64,000 bases of DNA from Phormidium tenue FACHB-1050. Lineage in GTDB: Bacteria > Cyanobacteriota > Cyanobacteriia > Pseudanabaenales > Pseudanabaenaceae. Under the pieces are notes generated by a model that had not been told where the DNA came from, did not search any database, and saw only the letters and a program-made list of their open reading frames with translations. The position numbers were made by a program, and so were the translations under genes. The stretch is from assembly GCF_014696925.1 (NCBI RefSeq), contig NZ_JACJQY010000013.1, positions 1 through 64,000 on the forward strand, given 5' to 3'. How positions within the stretch are numbered: position 1 is the stretch's first letter; each line of letters opens with the position of its first letter. Below are positions 18,701 to 27,030 of this stretch, one piece after another.

Positions 18701-19900
18701 ATTCTCACCTATCAATTAACGGCTTGGCAGATGCGAGTGGATGCCGTGCAATCTGCATTTGATGCGATCGCGATTTTACGAGATGCAGTTGCTGAAGGCG
18801 ATCGCTATCAGTTAGCAATTTTGGACATGCAAATGCCCGACATTAATGGCGAAATGTTAGGCGCACAAATTAAAGCTGACCCGACGTTGCAAGATATTAA
18901 ATTAATTATGCTGACATCGCTAAATCAACAAGGTGGAATCATCCGTGTTAGAGAAATGGGGTTTGAATTTTATCTTGTCAAACCCGTCAAACAATCACGT
19001 TTACTAGATATTTTGATGGAAGTCGTCTCTACAGACACTAGTCGCAAAGCTCTGCCAATTCCTCCACTCATCGGGTTAGATGATATACCCAAAAAGATTT
19101 CCAAGCTTAGAATCTTGATTGCTGAGGATAGTCCGATCAACCAAAAGGTTGCTTTACATCAGTTAAGGAACTTTGGCTATGACGCAGATGTAGCAGGAAA
19201 TGGAAAAGAAGTCCTCGATTTACTCAAGCATATCCACTATGACATTATTTTAATGGATTGCCAAATGCCAGAAATGGATGGCTATGAAGCTACGAAAGCT
19301 ATTCGGCAACTAGATTCAGATAAGAATAAGATTGCAATCGTGGCGATGACCGCTAATGCCTTGAAAGAAGATCGCGATCGCTGCCTAGCTTGTGGGATGG
19401 ATGACTATCTCAGCAAACCCATTCGCAAAGATGATCTTGCACAAAAACTAGGCGAATGGGAGAGAAAAATTAACACTCAGAATGCGATCGCCGTAGCTGT
19501 AATTTCAGAAGAGGTAATAAGAGCTGATAAAGATATTCATCCTAGTCTCCTAGAGCAAGATCTCCATATTTCCGAGTCACTACCATTAATTGACTGGAGT
19601 TATATTGATGACATTGTTGATGGTAGTGAAGAGTTTAAGGCTGAACTTCTCGAAACTTTTGTGGATTCTACGTCTGAGGGTTTGGCACAACTCGAAGTAG
19701 CGATCGCGTCCAATGACTATCATAAGATTTCCCAAGTCGCTCATTTTATCAAAGGTTCAGCTAGTAACTTAGGGATGATTTCAATTGCAGCGATCGCTAC
19801 TGATTTAGAGCTAGTTGGACACAATCAACAAGAATCAGAAATGAAAGAGATACTGAAAAAAATGCAATCTCTATTAACACAAATTAAACATTTTCTCTAA
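15710..19900 (+). CDS. Hybrid histidine kinase with DXCF-type cyanobacteriochrome GAF domain
   Basis: A 1396-residue membrane sensor. Order: GAF (about 20-165), transmembrane helix (187-212), extracytoplasmic helical domain, second membrane helix (375-395), PAS (415-530), second GAF (545-705), HisKA with phospho-acceptor His746 in MSHEIRTPMN, ATPase domain with the GGTGLGLAI box, receiver 1 (Asp1039), receiver 2 (Asp1183) and an HPt domain (His1345 in AHFIKGSASNLG). The second GAF contains DICF with Cys614 and a Cys-Tyr at 642, the two bilin-linking positions of DXCF cyanobacteriochromes. Spacing of 28 equals that in TePixJ. QFQVQANLVVPI and LWGLLIVHQCS are also typical of bilin-binding GAFs. 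A complete internal His-Asp-His relay suggests output to a separate regulator, none of which is adjacent. No light response has been shown; this is read from the motifs. Confidence 0.88.
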   Translation: MISAQEPLNELERVAALHQCNILDTESEQGFDDITQLAAHICQTPIALVSLLDKDRQWFKSKVGIEETETPRRIAFCAHAILQDGIFIVADTLKDERFADNPLVINTPNIRFYAGVPIKSVEGYALGTLCVLDYQPRELTQEQLSALKSLGSQTAYIIETRRSLTEVNRLAVPTKNKDTQEKGNFLKKIAFWMSLAATMVISMGVISFVNLSSLRDINSAILQQRETLEKINQPLNRLRELKVAMMNYLLSNNPDSLKKYERLALELEQDLHFLKKLSLSNSSHMYDDQRKSDRYTNTLLLLVQHISKEMSDSRQIVLLYQTAGISATQKKISDLNNQNYLDLAEVQLEELITLETNNLMQWLQKRQASIFNAVDLSLITLLFTLVVLAILFYFVRHEVNSRRKLANSLKQERDFTVAVLDTAAALVVVLDPEGKIIRFNRECERVTGYYYEEVHNQNFWKIFLLPEDAPSVRKNLAKVVTPPSSSTSYENYWITKKGERRLISWSTTSLLSSDGKIDFVIATGLDVTDRKQVEEEVRLQNWRSLVFSQITLRIRQSLNINEILSTTVDEVRRFLKADRVLAYRFDGEWDGTVVVESVEPHWIPSLGSDVKDICFRHRLWEKYRQGRRVINDDIPNSDMPDCYKKLMAQFQVQANLVVPILEKENLWGLLIVHQCSATRHWRSFEVDFLTELGTQVGIALYQATLLEQETLRREQLLQQNLALEEARYQAEIATKLKSSFLATMSHEIRTPMNAVLGMTGLLADTELSTLQKDFVETVRISGENLLTLINEILDFSKLEANEMELEEISFDLNTCVEEVTDLLAMLAQAKGLELASLIHQNVPIYLRGDVSRVRQILTNLVSNAIKFTSKGEVIIKVLLKAETASTATIEFRVIDTGIGISPTAQKKLFQPFTQVDASTTRKYGGTGLGLAICKQLIDLMGGEIGIDSEEGRGSQFWFRISFAKQSPETIAERPPRREVNLKDIRVLVVDDSATNCKILTYQLTAWQMRVDAVQSAFDAIAILRDAVAEGDRYQLAILDMQMPDINGEMLGAQIKADPTLQDIKLIMLTSLNQQGGIIRVREMGFEFYLVKPVKQSRLLDILMEVVSTDTSRKALPIPPLIGLDDIPKKISKLRILIAEDSPINQKVALHQLRNFGYDADVAGNGKEVLDLLKHIHYDIILMDCQMPEMDGYEATKAIRQLDSDKNKIAIVAMTANALKEDRDRCLACGMDDYLSKPIRKDDLAQKLGEWERKINTQNAIAVAVISEEVIRADKDIHPSLLEQDLHISESLPLIDWSYIDDIVDGSEEFKAELLETFVDSTSEGLAQLEVAIASNDYHKISQVAHFIKGSASNLGMISIAAIATDLELVGHNQQESEMKEILKKMQSLLTQIKHFL

Positions 19901-19922
19901 ATAGAGAACTTACGCAAAAGAA

Positions 19923-19962
19923 CCCATAGTAAGGGCAATTCATGAATTGCCCTTACTATGGG
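19923..19962 (+). terminator. Palindrome after the hybrid kinase (GGGCAATTCATGAATTGCCC family)
   Basis: CCCATAGTAAGGGCAATT / AATTGCCCTTACTATGGG. The same core is found near 24091 and 28424. It lies 22 bases after the kinase stop and between convergent genes. Confidence 0.5.
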
Positions 19963-19998
19963 ATGTGGGTTTTCAGAATGGCGACAGCTATATAAGTC

Positions 19999-20817
19999 CT
20001 ATGGGACTAAATACGAACACCAATCGCTCCAACTTCCTGCATAGAGCTTACCTGTCTCAATTCCTGCTAGCTTCAGCGATAGTAAATTCACGCAAGCCGT
20101 TACACCTGAACCGCAATAGACGATCGCTTCTTGAGCATTTTTCACTTCCTGCCAGCGATCGCCTTGATTTTCAATGACAAAACCTTGCTCATTGGTAACT
20201 TCCATCCAAGGATAATTAACTGCATCCTCGATATGACCAGCGATCGGATCGATCGGTTCTCGTTCACCCCGATAGCGATCGCCTTCTCGCGAATCAATTA
20301 AAACTACTTCTGGCAGGTCTTTGCGAGACTTCACCGTTTCGATATCGACGACTAATTCAGGTTGGAAGCTAGGAATAAACTTCCCAATTCCATCGACAGG
20401 AATTGTAGAACTAGTTGCATAATTCTGATCTTTCCATCCTGCAAAGCCCCCATCTAAAACTGCTACTTGCTCATGACCCATATATCGCAAAAGCCACCAA
20501 AGTCTTGAAGCAAAAGCAAATCGTGAGTCATCATAGACAACCACCATAGTTTCGCTTGAATTTATACCTATTTGAGAAAGCTTTTTGGCAAGTTTGTCAA
20601 AATCGGGCAGAGGATGTCTGCCACCATGTTTTTGAACAGAACTAGACAAGTCAAGATTAAGATCAAGATAATAAGCGCCTTCGATGTGGTTCTCTTGATA
20701 TTGCTTACGACCTAGAGCTATATCCATTAATGAAAATCGACAATCCACTACAACCACCTGTGGATCGTGAAGATGATCGTGGAGCCATTTAGCAGAAACA
20801 ACATGTAGATTATTCAT
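19999..20817 (-). CDS. sseA: Sulfurtransferase (thiosulfate/3-mercaptopyruvate type rhodanese)
   Basis: Transfers sulfane sulfur to a thiophilic acceptor. Two tandem rhodanese domains are present in 272 residues; the N-terminal one is inactive in form and the C-terminal one carries the catalytic loop YCGSGVTAC. DSREGDRYRGEREPIDPIAGH is the usual strand before it. Whether thiosulfate or mercaptopyruvate is the donor cannot be told with certainty; CGSGVTA is the mercaptopyruvate-type loop. It is 17 bases downstream of gpsA and probably co-transcribed. Confidence 0.9.
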   Translation of the reverse strand: MNNLHVVSAKWLHDHLHDPQVVVVDCRFSLMDIALGRKQYQENHIEGAYYLDLNLDLSSSVQKHGGRHPLPDFDKLAKKLSQIGINSSETMVVVYDDSRFAFASRLWWLLRYMGHEQVAVLDGGFAGWKDQNYATSSTIPVDGIGKFIPSFQPELVVDIETVKSRKDLPEVVLIDSREGDRYRGEREPIDPIAGHIEDAVNYPWMEVTNEQGFVIENQGDRWQEVKNAQEAIVYCGSGVTACVNLLSLKLAGIETGKLYAGSWSDWCSYLVP

Positions 20818-20834
20818 AGTTTTAAGATAAGTAT

Positions 20835-21794
20835 CTAATTTTCTGGTTTGAGGTCGCGTTCCATTAATCCTTCAACTGCTTGTTGCAAGGTAATTTCTCC
20901 TTTCAGTAACCGATAAACATAACGTGATACAGGTACGCTAATTTTTTCACGATCGCTAATTTCGATTAACACATTCGCTGTATTTACCCCTTCAGCTGTA
21001 CCTTGCACATTTGCGATCGCCTCCTCTAGACTCAGTCCCTGCGCGATCGCATAGCCCACTTGATAATTCCGACTGAGATTGCTATTGCAAGTTGCTAAGA
21101 GATCGCCTAAGCCCGACAATCCCCAAAATGTTTCAGGTTGCGCCCCAAAGTAAACACCAACGCGAATAATTTCAATCAGCGATCGAGTGATTAAGGCAGA
21201 TTTGGCGTTTGTACCGAGGTTTAAGCCATCACAAGCACCAACGGCGATCGCAATCACATTTTTGAGTGTACCGCCCAATTCCACCCCGATGGGATCGGAA
21301 TTTGTGTAGACCCTGAAATTTCTGGAAGCAAAAATATTTTGAATAAATTGGGCGGCAGATGCCTCAGTACTTGCCACCACCGTCGCCGCAGGTTGTCCCA
21401 TCATAATTTCTTTAGAAAGATTTGGTCCCGATAACACTACAAGAGGATGATCGGGAATTAGCGATCGCCAAATTTGTGATGGTGTTTGTCTAGTCACTGG
21501 CTCTAGTCCCTTAGTGGCACTGACTAAAACTGTATGGGGCTGAAGTTTTGCTGTTTGTAATTTTTCGGCGATCGCTCGTACTCCTTTGATCGATACTGCG
21601 GAGACAATTGCATCACTATTACTAACCATTTCTGCTAGAGATAATTGACTTTGGCGAGACCAAATTTGCACATGATGCTGATTGGTTTGAACTAAAGTTG
21701 CGAGTGCCGATCCCCACGCACCAGAGCCAATGATCGTCACATTTTTTAAGTCTGATTTCATGTTTTTGGTAGTTGATTGAATAGCAATTGCCAT
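20835..21794 (-). CDS. gpsA: Glycerol-3-phosphate dehydrogenase [NAD(P)+]
   Basis: Makes sn-glycerol-3-phosphate for membrane lipids from dihydroxyacetone phosphate. The N-terminal nucleotide-binding motif IIGSGAWGSALA, then SATKGLE, LSGPNLSKE, and the substrate Lys in GTLKNVIAIAVG are visible. The start is uncertain: ATG at 21794 (320 residues) or ATG at 21761; a TTG at 21842 would lie inside a hairpin and is unlikely. Confidence 0.94.
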   Translation of the reverse strand: MAIAIQSTTKNMKSDLKNVTIIGSGAWGSALATLVQTNQHHVQIWSRQSQLSLAEMVSNSDAIVSAVSIKGVRAIAEKLQTAKLQPHTVLVSATKGLEPVTRQTPSQIWRSLIPDHPLVVLSGPNLSKEIMMGQPAATVVASTEASAAQFIQNIFASRNFRVYTNSDPIGVELGGTLKNVIAIAVGACDGLNLGTNAKSALITRSLIEIIRVGVYFGAQPETFWGLSGLGDLLATCNSNLSRNYQVGYAIAQGLSLEEAIANVQGTAEGVNTANVLIEISDREKISVPVSRYVYRLLKGEITLQQAVEGLMERDLKPEN

Positions 21795-21811
21795 AGTGCT
21801 TACACCCAAGC

Positions 21812-21862
21812 AAGAAAAAAATTTCAAAACGTTGCCAAGCAAAGTTTTGAAATTTTTTTCTT
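21812..21862. repeat. Hairpin over the gpsA leader
   Basis: AAGAAAAAAATTTCAAAAC / GTTTTGAAATTTTTTTCTT with loop near 21831-21842. It lies immediately upstream of gpsA and could influence its transcription or translation. Confidence 0.6.
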
Positions 21863-21918
21863 CGGAGTTACTTAGTCGAGATTAGCGATAAGGGATCGGC
21901 AACTTAATAAAGAAACCA

Positions 21919-21954
21919 TTTTTATGAGGGTCGGCAAAGCCGACCCTCATAAAA
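21919..21954. repeat. Short perfect palindrome
   Basis: TTTTTATGAGGGTCGGC-AAA-GCCGACCCTCATAAAA, in the 350-base gap between the divergent gpsA and nuclease genes. The remainder of the gap shows no gene. Confidence 0.65.
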
Positions 21955-22147
21955 GTCAAGCACTAGCAAAAACAAGACTAGAAGCCAGACTCCAGATCAC
22001 GACGGTGATATAATAACGTGTAGAAGCCTCTCAAGCACTAAAACCCTTGCTAGATAGATATTGATCGTCTTTAATTATCAATATCACATCAAGAGCTTTG
22101 ATGGATGAGGGGTACTTTCGCTCATTTCTTGAGGAAGGCTAGCAACA

Positions 22148-22645
22148 ATGATCGAAATGAATGTGGCTGGGATTGCTATTGATGCTGTGAGCCGTAATCC
22201 TATTGTCCTATTACGAGACACTTTAGAACGCAGAGCATTGCCAATCTGGATTGGGGAAGCTGAAGCTAAAGCAATCATTGGGGCATTAGATGGCAGACCG
22301 CTAGAGCGCCCAATGACCCATGATCTCATGCTAAATTTCTTGGATGCGTGGGGTATAACGGTTGAGCGAATTGTCGTTCATGCACTTAAAAATAGTACTT
22401 TTTATGCTGTGATTACGGTTTCTCAGGGAGATATAAAAAAAGAAATAGATGCTCGTCCTAGTGATGCGATCGCGATCGCGGTTCGTGCTAAATGTCCGAT
22501 CTGGGTGATGGAAGAAGTTATTCTCGAAGCTTCGATTCCCGTAGATCAGGATGCAGATGAAGCCGAAAGAAGAGCATTTCGTGAGTTTTTAGCAAAGCTT
22601 ACGCCAGAAGAATTAGTTAAAAAAAGTGGGCTTGAGAGCAATTAA
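22148..22645 (+). CDS. Bifunctional nuclease family protein (DUF151)
   Basis: A 165-residue protein of the BFN domain family, whose plant member has DNase and RNase activity; the bacterial role is unclear. Typical motifs are LPIWIGEAEA, RPLERPMTHDLM and ARPSDAIAIAVR. The C-terminal tail is charged. It ends at a bidirectional terminator shared with the rodZ-like gene. Confidence 0.9.
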   Translation: MIEMNVAGIAIDAVSRNPIVLLRDTLERRALPIWIGEAEAKAIIGALDGRPLERPMTHDLMLNFLDAWGITVERIVVHALKNSTFYAVITVSQGDIKKEIDARPSDAIAIAVRAKCPIWVMEEVILEASIPVDQDADEAERRAFREFLAKLTPEELVKKSGLESN

Positions 22646-22698
22646 AAAAAGCCACTAAAAAACCTTACAAAGCAAGGTTTTTTAGTGGCTTTTTTTTA
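22646..22698. terminator. Bidirectional terminator
   Basis: AAAAAAGCCACTAAAAAACCTT / AAGGTTTTTTAGTGGCTTTTTT with A and T tracts on the two sides. It serves the convergent BFN and RodZ-like genes. Confidence 0.85.
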
Positions 22699-23796
22699 GT
22701 TAGCAGAGTTGGTGGAATTGCCGTTAGACATTACCTCTACAAGTCCACGTAATCGCGTATCACTAGCTCTGGTATTACTAGCTTGATTCATACCAAATAG
22801 TCTTTCCGCAACTTCTCCTTCTTTGCCAAGTACTTTAATTGGTTGATTGTTATAGCTAAGAGCTACTGACGATGCATTTCCAGCTCGAATGGAAATTTGG
22901 CGATCGCCTGACCAAGATAACTTTTTACCTTCATTAAGTACACCCTCAAACTCGGTCTGCCCATCAACGGTAATCCTTAGCCAAGATTCACCTTGCATGA
23001 CAATACCGACATTAACGGGCTTATTCCCCACAAATTCAAAATTACCATTGGCGATCGTAGTGCTATTGGGAGAGAGATTATCCGATACAAAACTGCTGTT
23101 TGCCCAAGCCGAGAGCATATTGTTAAGGTTAGGGTTTGCGCCGCCAAGGTTAGTTTGAGCCTGTGGCTTATTGAGAATAACAGTGGAAGCATCTGGTTTT
23201 TTGACTTCTATCGGTACAGGAACTGTAGTAGCCGATGCAGGGGTGGACATGGCCACGGATGCAGTCTGACGCAAAACCTCTAGCCCGCCAATTTTGGGCA
23301 ACAAAGCTTCTGTTGGTTCAATCGGCTTGTTTGGTTTCGCTGAGCTTACTTGAGCAGCATCCCCAAAATTGGTTTGATTGTCATTAATCTTGTTAGCGTC
23401 AGGTGAGTTTAGGAATGTTGCTAACAAGCTAACCGCTCCTGCGATCACACCAACATATAGAGCATAGAGATGCAAGGGACGGAGTTCAGCGGCAGCACTA
23501 CCTGCCCACTTTTGTTCAGGCAAAACAGGGTTTAAAGGAAAATCTTCTGAAAGATCGCCAACCCCTAAAGCATCACCATACTTACGGATAAATCCACGCA
23601 CATAGACAGGTTCAGGTAATGAATCCATTTGACCATCTTCGATCGCACGCAAATAGCGCTCAGAAATTAATGTAGTCGCAGTTAGATGTGGAATTGATAG
23701 CTCCTTATCTTCTCGAATTCGCTTAAATTGCGCTCCGATTTCTGCTAATTTCTCTGCTTGCTTCGAGGTTGTAATATTCACAATACTCACAGACAT
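22696..23796 (-). CDS. rodZ: RodZ-like helix-turn-helix membrane protein
   Basis: RodZ couples MreB to the elongation machinery in rod-shaped bacteria. Here an N-terminal Xre-type HTH (about residues 17-75, ATTLISERYLRAIEDG and VYVRGFIRKYG) is followed by a membrane helix (about 112-130), a Thr/Pro-rich linker, and a C-terminal beta domain (DUF4115, GESWLRITVDG ... GKKLSWSGD). Length is 366 residues from the ATG at 23796; an ATG 60 bases upstream is possible but less typical. No other mre gene is adjacent. Confidence 0.82.
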   Translation of the reverse strand: MSVSIVNITTSKQAEKLAEIGAQFKRIREDKELSIPHLTATTLISERYLRAIEDGQMDSLPEPVYVRGFIRKYGDALGVGDLSEDFPLNPVLPEQKWAGSAAAELRPLHLYALYVGVIAGAVSLLATFLNSPDANKINDNQTNFGDAAQVSSAKPNKPIEPTEALLPKIGGLEVLRQTASVAMSTPASATTVPVPIEVKKPDASTVILNKPQAQTNLGGANPNLNNMLSAWANSSFVSDNLSPNSTTIANGNFEFVGNKPVNVGIVMQGESWLRITVDGQTEFEGVLNEGKKLSWSGDRQISIRAGNASSVALSYNNQPIKVLGKEGEVAERLFGMNQASNTRASDTRLRGLVEVMSNGNSTNSAN

Positions 23797-23902
23797 GTAG
23801 AAAGAGATTGGACTGACTGACTTCAAGTTGGCTTTCAGTCGAACTTGGACAACCACAAGTTCTATGTATAGCGTCGTTGGCGATTTAAGTAATCTGGTGT
23901 AA

Positions 23903-23930
23903 TTATATTACCTAACCTAAAGTAATATAA
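23903..23930. promoter_or_regulatory. Inverted repeat upstream of the rodZ-like gene
   Basis: TTATATTAC-CTAACCTAAA-GTAATATAA, a perfect 9-bp inverted repeat with a 10-base spacer, about 107 bases upstream of the start. It could be an operator or a hairpin; no regulator is known. Confidence 0.35.
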
Positions 23931-23990
23931 CATTCTGCAAAGTTTTCACAGCAAATTACCTCGCCTTTAATTATATATCAATAGCTATAT

Positions 23991-24070
23991 TGCCTAATGT
24001 AAAAGATGAGTGGTGGCGTGAAGATCCGCCGCTCATCTTTTGGGTTATGGCTATTTCTTGCGTTGCTATA
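23991..24070. repeat. Degenerate family A element (copy A4)
   Basis: Ends ATAGCTATATTGC and GCGTTGCTATA with a decayed core AAAAGATGAGTGGTGGCG ... CCGCCGCTCATCTTTTGGGTT. The left arm has lost the ACCCA block. Confidence 0.65.
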
Positions 24071-24090
24071 TGAGGAATTCCACAAACTAG

Positions 24091-24130
24091 TGCAAAGTAG
24101 CGACAATTCATGAATTGCCCCTACTTTGCA
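24091..24130. repeat. GCAATTCATGAATTGC-type palindrome
   Basis: TGCAAAGTAGCGACAATTCA / TGAATTGCCCCTACTTTGCA. Same family as 19923 and 28424. Confidence 0.65.
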
Positions 24131-24165
24131 ATGAAAATTTTAAGTCGTTTTTGAGTAAGTCCTAA

Positions 24166-24286
24166 TATATAGCAACCGTCGATTGTGTTAGGACAAAAGC
24201 AAAACCCAAGAAGAGAATGGCGGCGCGAAGTGCCGCCATTCTCTTCTTGGGTTTTATGTCCTCATACACTTGGCGACAGCTATATA
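24166..24286. repeat. Family A palindromic element (copy A5)
   Basis: Ends ATATATAGCAACCGTCG and GGCGACAGCTATATA. Core hairpin 24201-24255 with arms AAAACCCAAGAAGAGAATGG around GCGGCGC-GAA-GTGCCGC. Confidence 0.8.
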
Positions 24287-24352
24287 AAAACCAAAGGTTT
24301 ACTTAGGGCATAAAACCCAAGATACAAGTAGCGGCGCTACTTGTTCTATCTA

Positions 24353-24393
24353 ATACCAATTCAATAAAGTGTTGTCACACTTTATTGAATTGG
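24353..24393. repeat. Isolated third hairpin of a family B element
   Basis: ACCAATTCAATAAAGTGTTGTCACACTTTATTGAATTGG. It overlaps the 3' end of the pseudouridine synthase gene and may act as its terminator. Confidence 0.65.
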
Positions 24394-25116
24394 ACATAAT
24401 GTCTTGATTTCATAATCACTTAATAGTCGATAAGAGCCTGACTTAAGAAGATCAAGAGATATCGCGCCGATCGCTACACGGTGTAAAGCTAGAACAGGGT
24501 GACCCAAATGCTCAGCAACACGCCGAATTTGGCGATTACGACCTTCTGCCAAAATTATCTGCAATTGAGTACGTGGAGTGGGATATTTATTCCGTTCAAT
24601 TTGCAGAATCTTTACAGTTGCGGGGAGAGTGAGTTTGCCATCCAGCATAATTCCTGCTTGCCATTGTTGGATGATCTGATGGCTGGGAATATCTTTGACC
24701 CATACTTCATAGGTCTTGGCGACATGGTGGCGGGGATGCATCAGATAATTTGCAAAATCTCCATCATTAGTCAAGATCAAAGCCCCACTACTGTTGTAGT
24801 CCAACCTTCCAACTGGATAAACCTGTTGATATTGTGGTGGCAGGAAGGCTAAAACCGTCTTTCTCCCTTGGGGATCATCGCAGGTACTGACTACACTTGT
24901 AGGCTTATTTAGTAATAGATATAAAAAATCTGGGGCGTTAGTTTGGAGTAACTTGCCATCAACTTCAATGCGATCGCGTTCAGGATCAGCTTTCGTTCCT
25001 AATTCAGTAATAGTTCTTCCATTTACCGCAACTCGTCCTGCCAAAATTATCTGTTCTGCTTCTCTTCGCGAAGCAATACCATGTCTAGACAGAATTTTTT
25101 GAAGGCGATCGCTCAT
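24382..25116 (-). CDS. 16S/23S rRNA pseudouridine synthase, RsuA/RluB family
   Basis: Isomerises a specific rRNA uridine to pseudouridine. An N-terminal S4 RNA-binding domain (residues 2-60, LQKILSRHGIASRREAEQ) precedes the catalytic domain with GRLDYNSSGALILTNDG, where the Asp is catalytic, and GRNRQIRRVAEHLGHPV. Length of 244 residues from ATG 25116 fits. The longer frame to 25176 would run into a palindrome (AAGATGAAAGGCGGCAC..) and is not the start. Whether it is RsuA, RluB or RluE cannot be fixed from sequence alone. Confidence 0.92.
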   Translation of the reverse strand: MSDRLQKILSRHGIASRREAEQIILAGRVAVNGRTITELGTKADPERDRIEVDGKLLQTNAPDFLYLLLNKPTSVVSTCDDPQGRKTVLAFLPPQYQQVYPVGRLDYNSSGALILTNDGDFANYLMHPRHHVAKTYEVWVKDIPSHQIIQQWQAGIMLDGKLTLPATVKILQIERNKYPTPRTQLQIILAEGRNRQIRRVAEHLGHPVLALHRVAIGAISLDLLKSGSYRLLSDYEIKTLCPIQ

Positions 25117-25128
25117 AAACGAATAATA

Positions 25129-25165
25129 AGATGAAAGGCGGCACGATGTGCCGCCTTTCATCTTA
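25129..25165. repeat. Short palindrome upstream of the pseudouridine synthase gene
   Basis: AAGATGAAAGGCGGCAC-GAT-GTGCCGCCTTTCATCTT. Confidence 0.65.
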
Positions 25166-25234
25166 AAAAAATGCAAGCACTTATGCGTTTAATGCATTAA
25201 ATAGTTGCAATTATTAAATAAAGTTTAAAAATAT

Positions 25235-25276
25235 GTAGTTTCTTATACGAATTGGGATCGAAACGTTAAGTAGTGT
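25235..25276 (+). promoter_or_regulatory. NtcA-activated promoter of the nitrate operon
   Basis: GTA-N8-TAC (25235-25248) is followed after exactly 22 bases by a -10 element TAGTGT (25271-25276, TA-N3-T). This is the canonical class II arrangement for NtcA, the global nitrogen activator of cyanobacteria. The -10 lies about 110 bases before the nirA ATG. It predicts induction when ammonium is absent. Confidence 0.88.
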
Positions 25277-25386
25277 AAATCCTATACAAAGTCGAAATAG
25301 CGCTTGAGAACTGGAAATTTAGGATTTCGCTACATTTAGCGATCGCTAAACCTAGACTTCACAAGTATGAGCCAAGGATAAATTAC

Positions 25387-26949
25387 ATGGCAAACAAAAT
25401 TGAAGCCCTTAAAGAAGCGAAAGATGGGCTAGCCCTCAAAGCAGAAATTGCTCGCTTTGCCGAAATTGGTTGGGAAGCGATCGACGATGATGATTTGCAA
25501 CATCGGTTGAAATGGTTAGGTGTATTCTTTCGTAAAAGTACTCCTGGTCGATTTATGGTCAGAATGCGTATTCCCAATGGATTGCTGAGTAGCGATCAGA
25601 TGCGTGTTTTGGCTTCGGTGGTCGAAAAATGTGGTGAGCATGGCGTTGCTGATATCACCACCCGCCAGAACATTCAGATGCGCGGTATTTTGATCGAAGA
25701 TGTTCCTGAAATGTTCGATAAGTTCCGATCTGTTGGTCTGACTAGCGTGCAGTCAGCTATGGATAACATTCGTAATATTACAGGTTCCCCTGTAGCTGGT
25801 ATTGATGCCAATGAGCTTTACGACACTCGCGAGTTAGCTATCCAAGTTCAAAACTTACTTACTAATAATGGAGAAGGTAATCCTGCTTTTACGAACTTAC
25901 CGCGCAAGTTTAACATTGCGATCGCGGGCTGTCGTGATAATTCCACCCATGCCGAAATCAACGATTTAGCCTTTGTGCCTGCCTTTAAAGACGAATCGCA
26001 AGAAACTTTCGGATTTAATGTTTTGGTTGGTGGTTTCTTCTCATCAAAGCGGATTGCCGCCGCAATTCCCTTAGATGTTTGGGTTGCTCCTGAAGATGTA
26101 GTTGCTCTTTGTGAAGCTCTGCTGATTGTGTTTCGAGACAATGGATTACGCGAGAATCGCCAAAAATCTCGTCTGATGTATTTAATTGATGAGTGGGGAA
26201 TTGAGAAATTCCGCACTGAAGTTGAGAAGCAAATGGGCAAGCCTTTAGCATCTGCCGCCGCTAAGGACGAAATTGAATGGGAAAAGCGTGACCATATCGG
26301 TGTTCACAAGCAAAAACAAGCAGGATTAAATTACGTTGGTTTGCAAATTCCTGTCGGACGCATGTATGCCCCTGATATGTACGAATTTGCGCGTCTTGCC
26401 GAAACTTACGGTAATGGCGATATGCGCCTCACGGTTGAGCAGAATCTTCTGATTACCCATGTCAGTGATGAAAAAGTCACTGCGCTTCTGCAAGAACCAC
26501 TACTTCAGAAGTTCCCTGTTGAGCCAAACAACCTCATGCGCGGACTGGTTTCCTGCACGGGTAATCAGTTCTGTCCTGTGGCGATCGTGGAAACCAAAAA
26601 TCGCTCCCTAGCCCTCACCAAACAACTCAGTGCCGCCTACGACTTACCGAAAGTAGTACGGATTCACTGGAGTGGTTGCCCCAATTCCTGCGCCCAGCCA
26701 CAGGTCGCCGACATTGGCTTTACGGGTTGCAAAGCTCGTAAAGATGGCAAGGTGGTTGATGGTGTAGACATATACATGGGTGGCACGGTAGGCAAAGATG
26801 CTCACCTTGGCACTTGTGTTATGGAAAAGGTTCCCTGTGAGGATCTGTACGAAGTGGTCGGCAAATTGCTTGTCGATCGCTTCGGTGCAGTTCCCAAACA
26901 GCATGGGGAAATGATCGCTAACTCAGCCGAATTAGTTGCCGTTGGCTAA
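25387..26949 (+). CDS. nirA: Ferredoxin-nitrite reductase
   Basis: Reduces nitrite to ammonium with six electrons from ferredoxin. The siroheme-[4Fe-4S] ligands are Cys390 and Cys396 (CTGNQFC) and Cys431 and Cys435 (GCPNSC). Two ferredoxin-like half domains are recognisable, the first with TPGRFMVRMRIPNG and TTRQNIQMRGI. Length of 520 residues is usual. An AAGGA motif lies 8 bases before the ATG. It heads the operon nirA-nrtA-nrtB-nrtD-nrtC-narB. Confidence 0.97.
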   Translation: MANKIEALKEAKDGLALKAEIARFAEIGWEAIDDDDLQHRLKWLGVFFRKSTPGRFMVRMRIPNGLLSSDQMRVLASVVEKCGEHGVADITTRQNIQMRGILIEDVPEMFDKFRSVGLTSVQSAMDNIRNITGSPVAGIDANELYDTRELAIQVQNLLTNNGEGNPAFTNLPRKFNIAIAGCRDNSTHAEINDLAFVPAFKDESQETFGFNVLVGGFFSSKRIAAAIPLDVWVAPEDVVALCEALLIVFRDNGLRENRQKSRLMYLIDEWGIEKFRTEVEKQMGKPLASAAAKDEIEWEKRDHIGVHKQKQAGLNYVGLQIPVGRMYAPDMYEFARLAETYGNGDMRLTVEQNLLITHVSDEKVTALLQEPLLQKFPVEPNNLMRGLVSCTGNQFCPVAIVETKNRSLALTKQLSAAYDLPKVVRIHWSGCPNSCAQPQVADIGFTGCKARKDGKVVDGVDIYMGGTVGKDAHLGTCVMEKVPCEDLYEVVGKLLVDRFGAVPKQHGEMIANSAELVAVG

Positions 26950-27030
26950 ACCAAATCCTTCTAGCGTCTTGCTAGAGAGAAGCAAATATTTAAAACATCA
27001 AAACAAATCAAAAAATCAGGAAATTAAACA

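Noticed and set aside
23857-24381. A CRISPR array, suggested by closely spaced repeats
   Set aside because: The repeats are individual palindromes of different families with no regular spacers and no cas genes.
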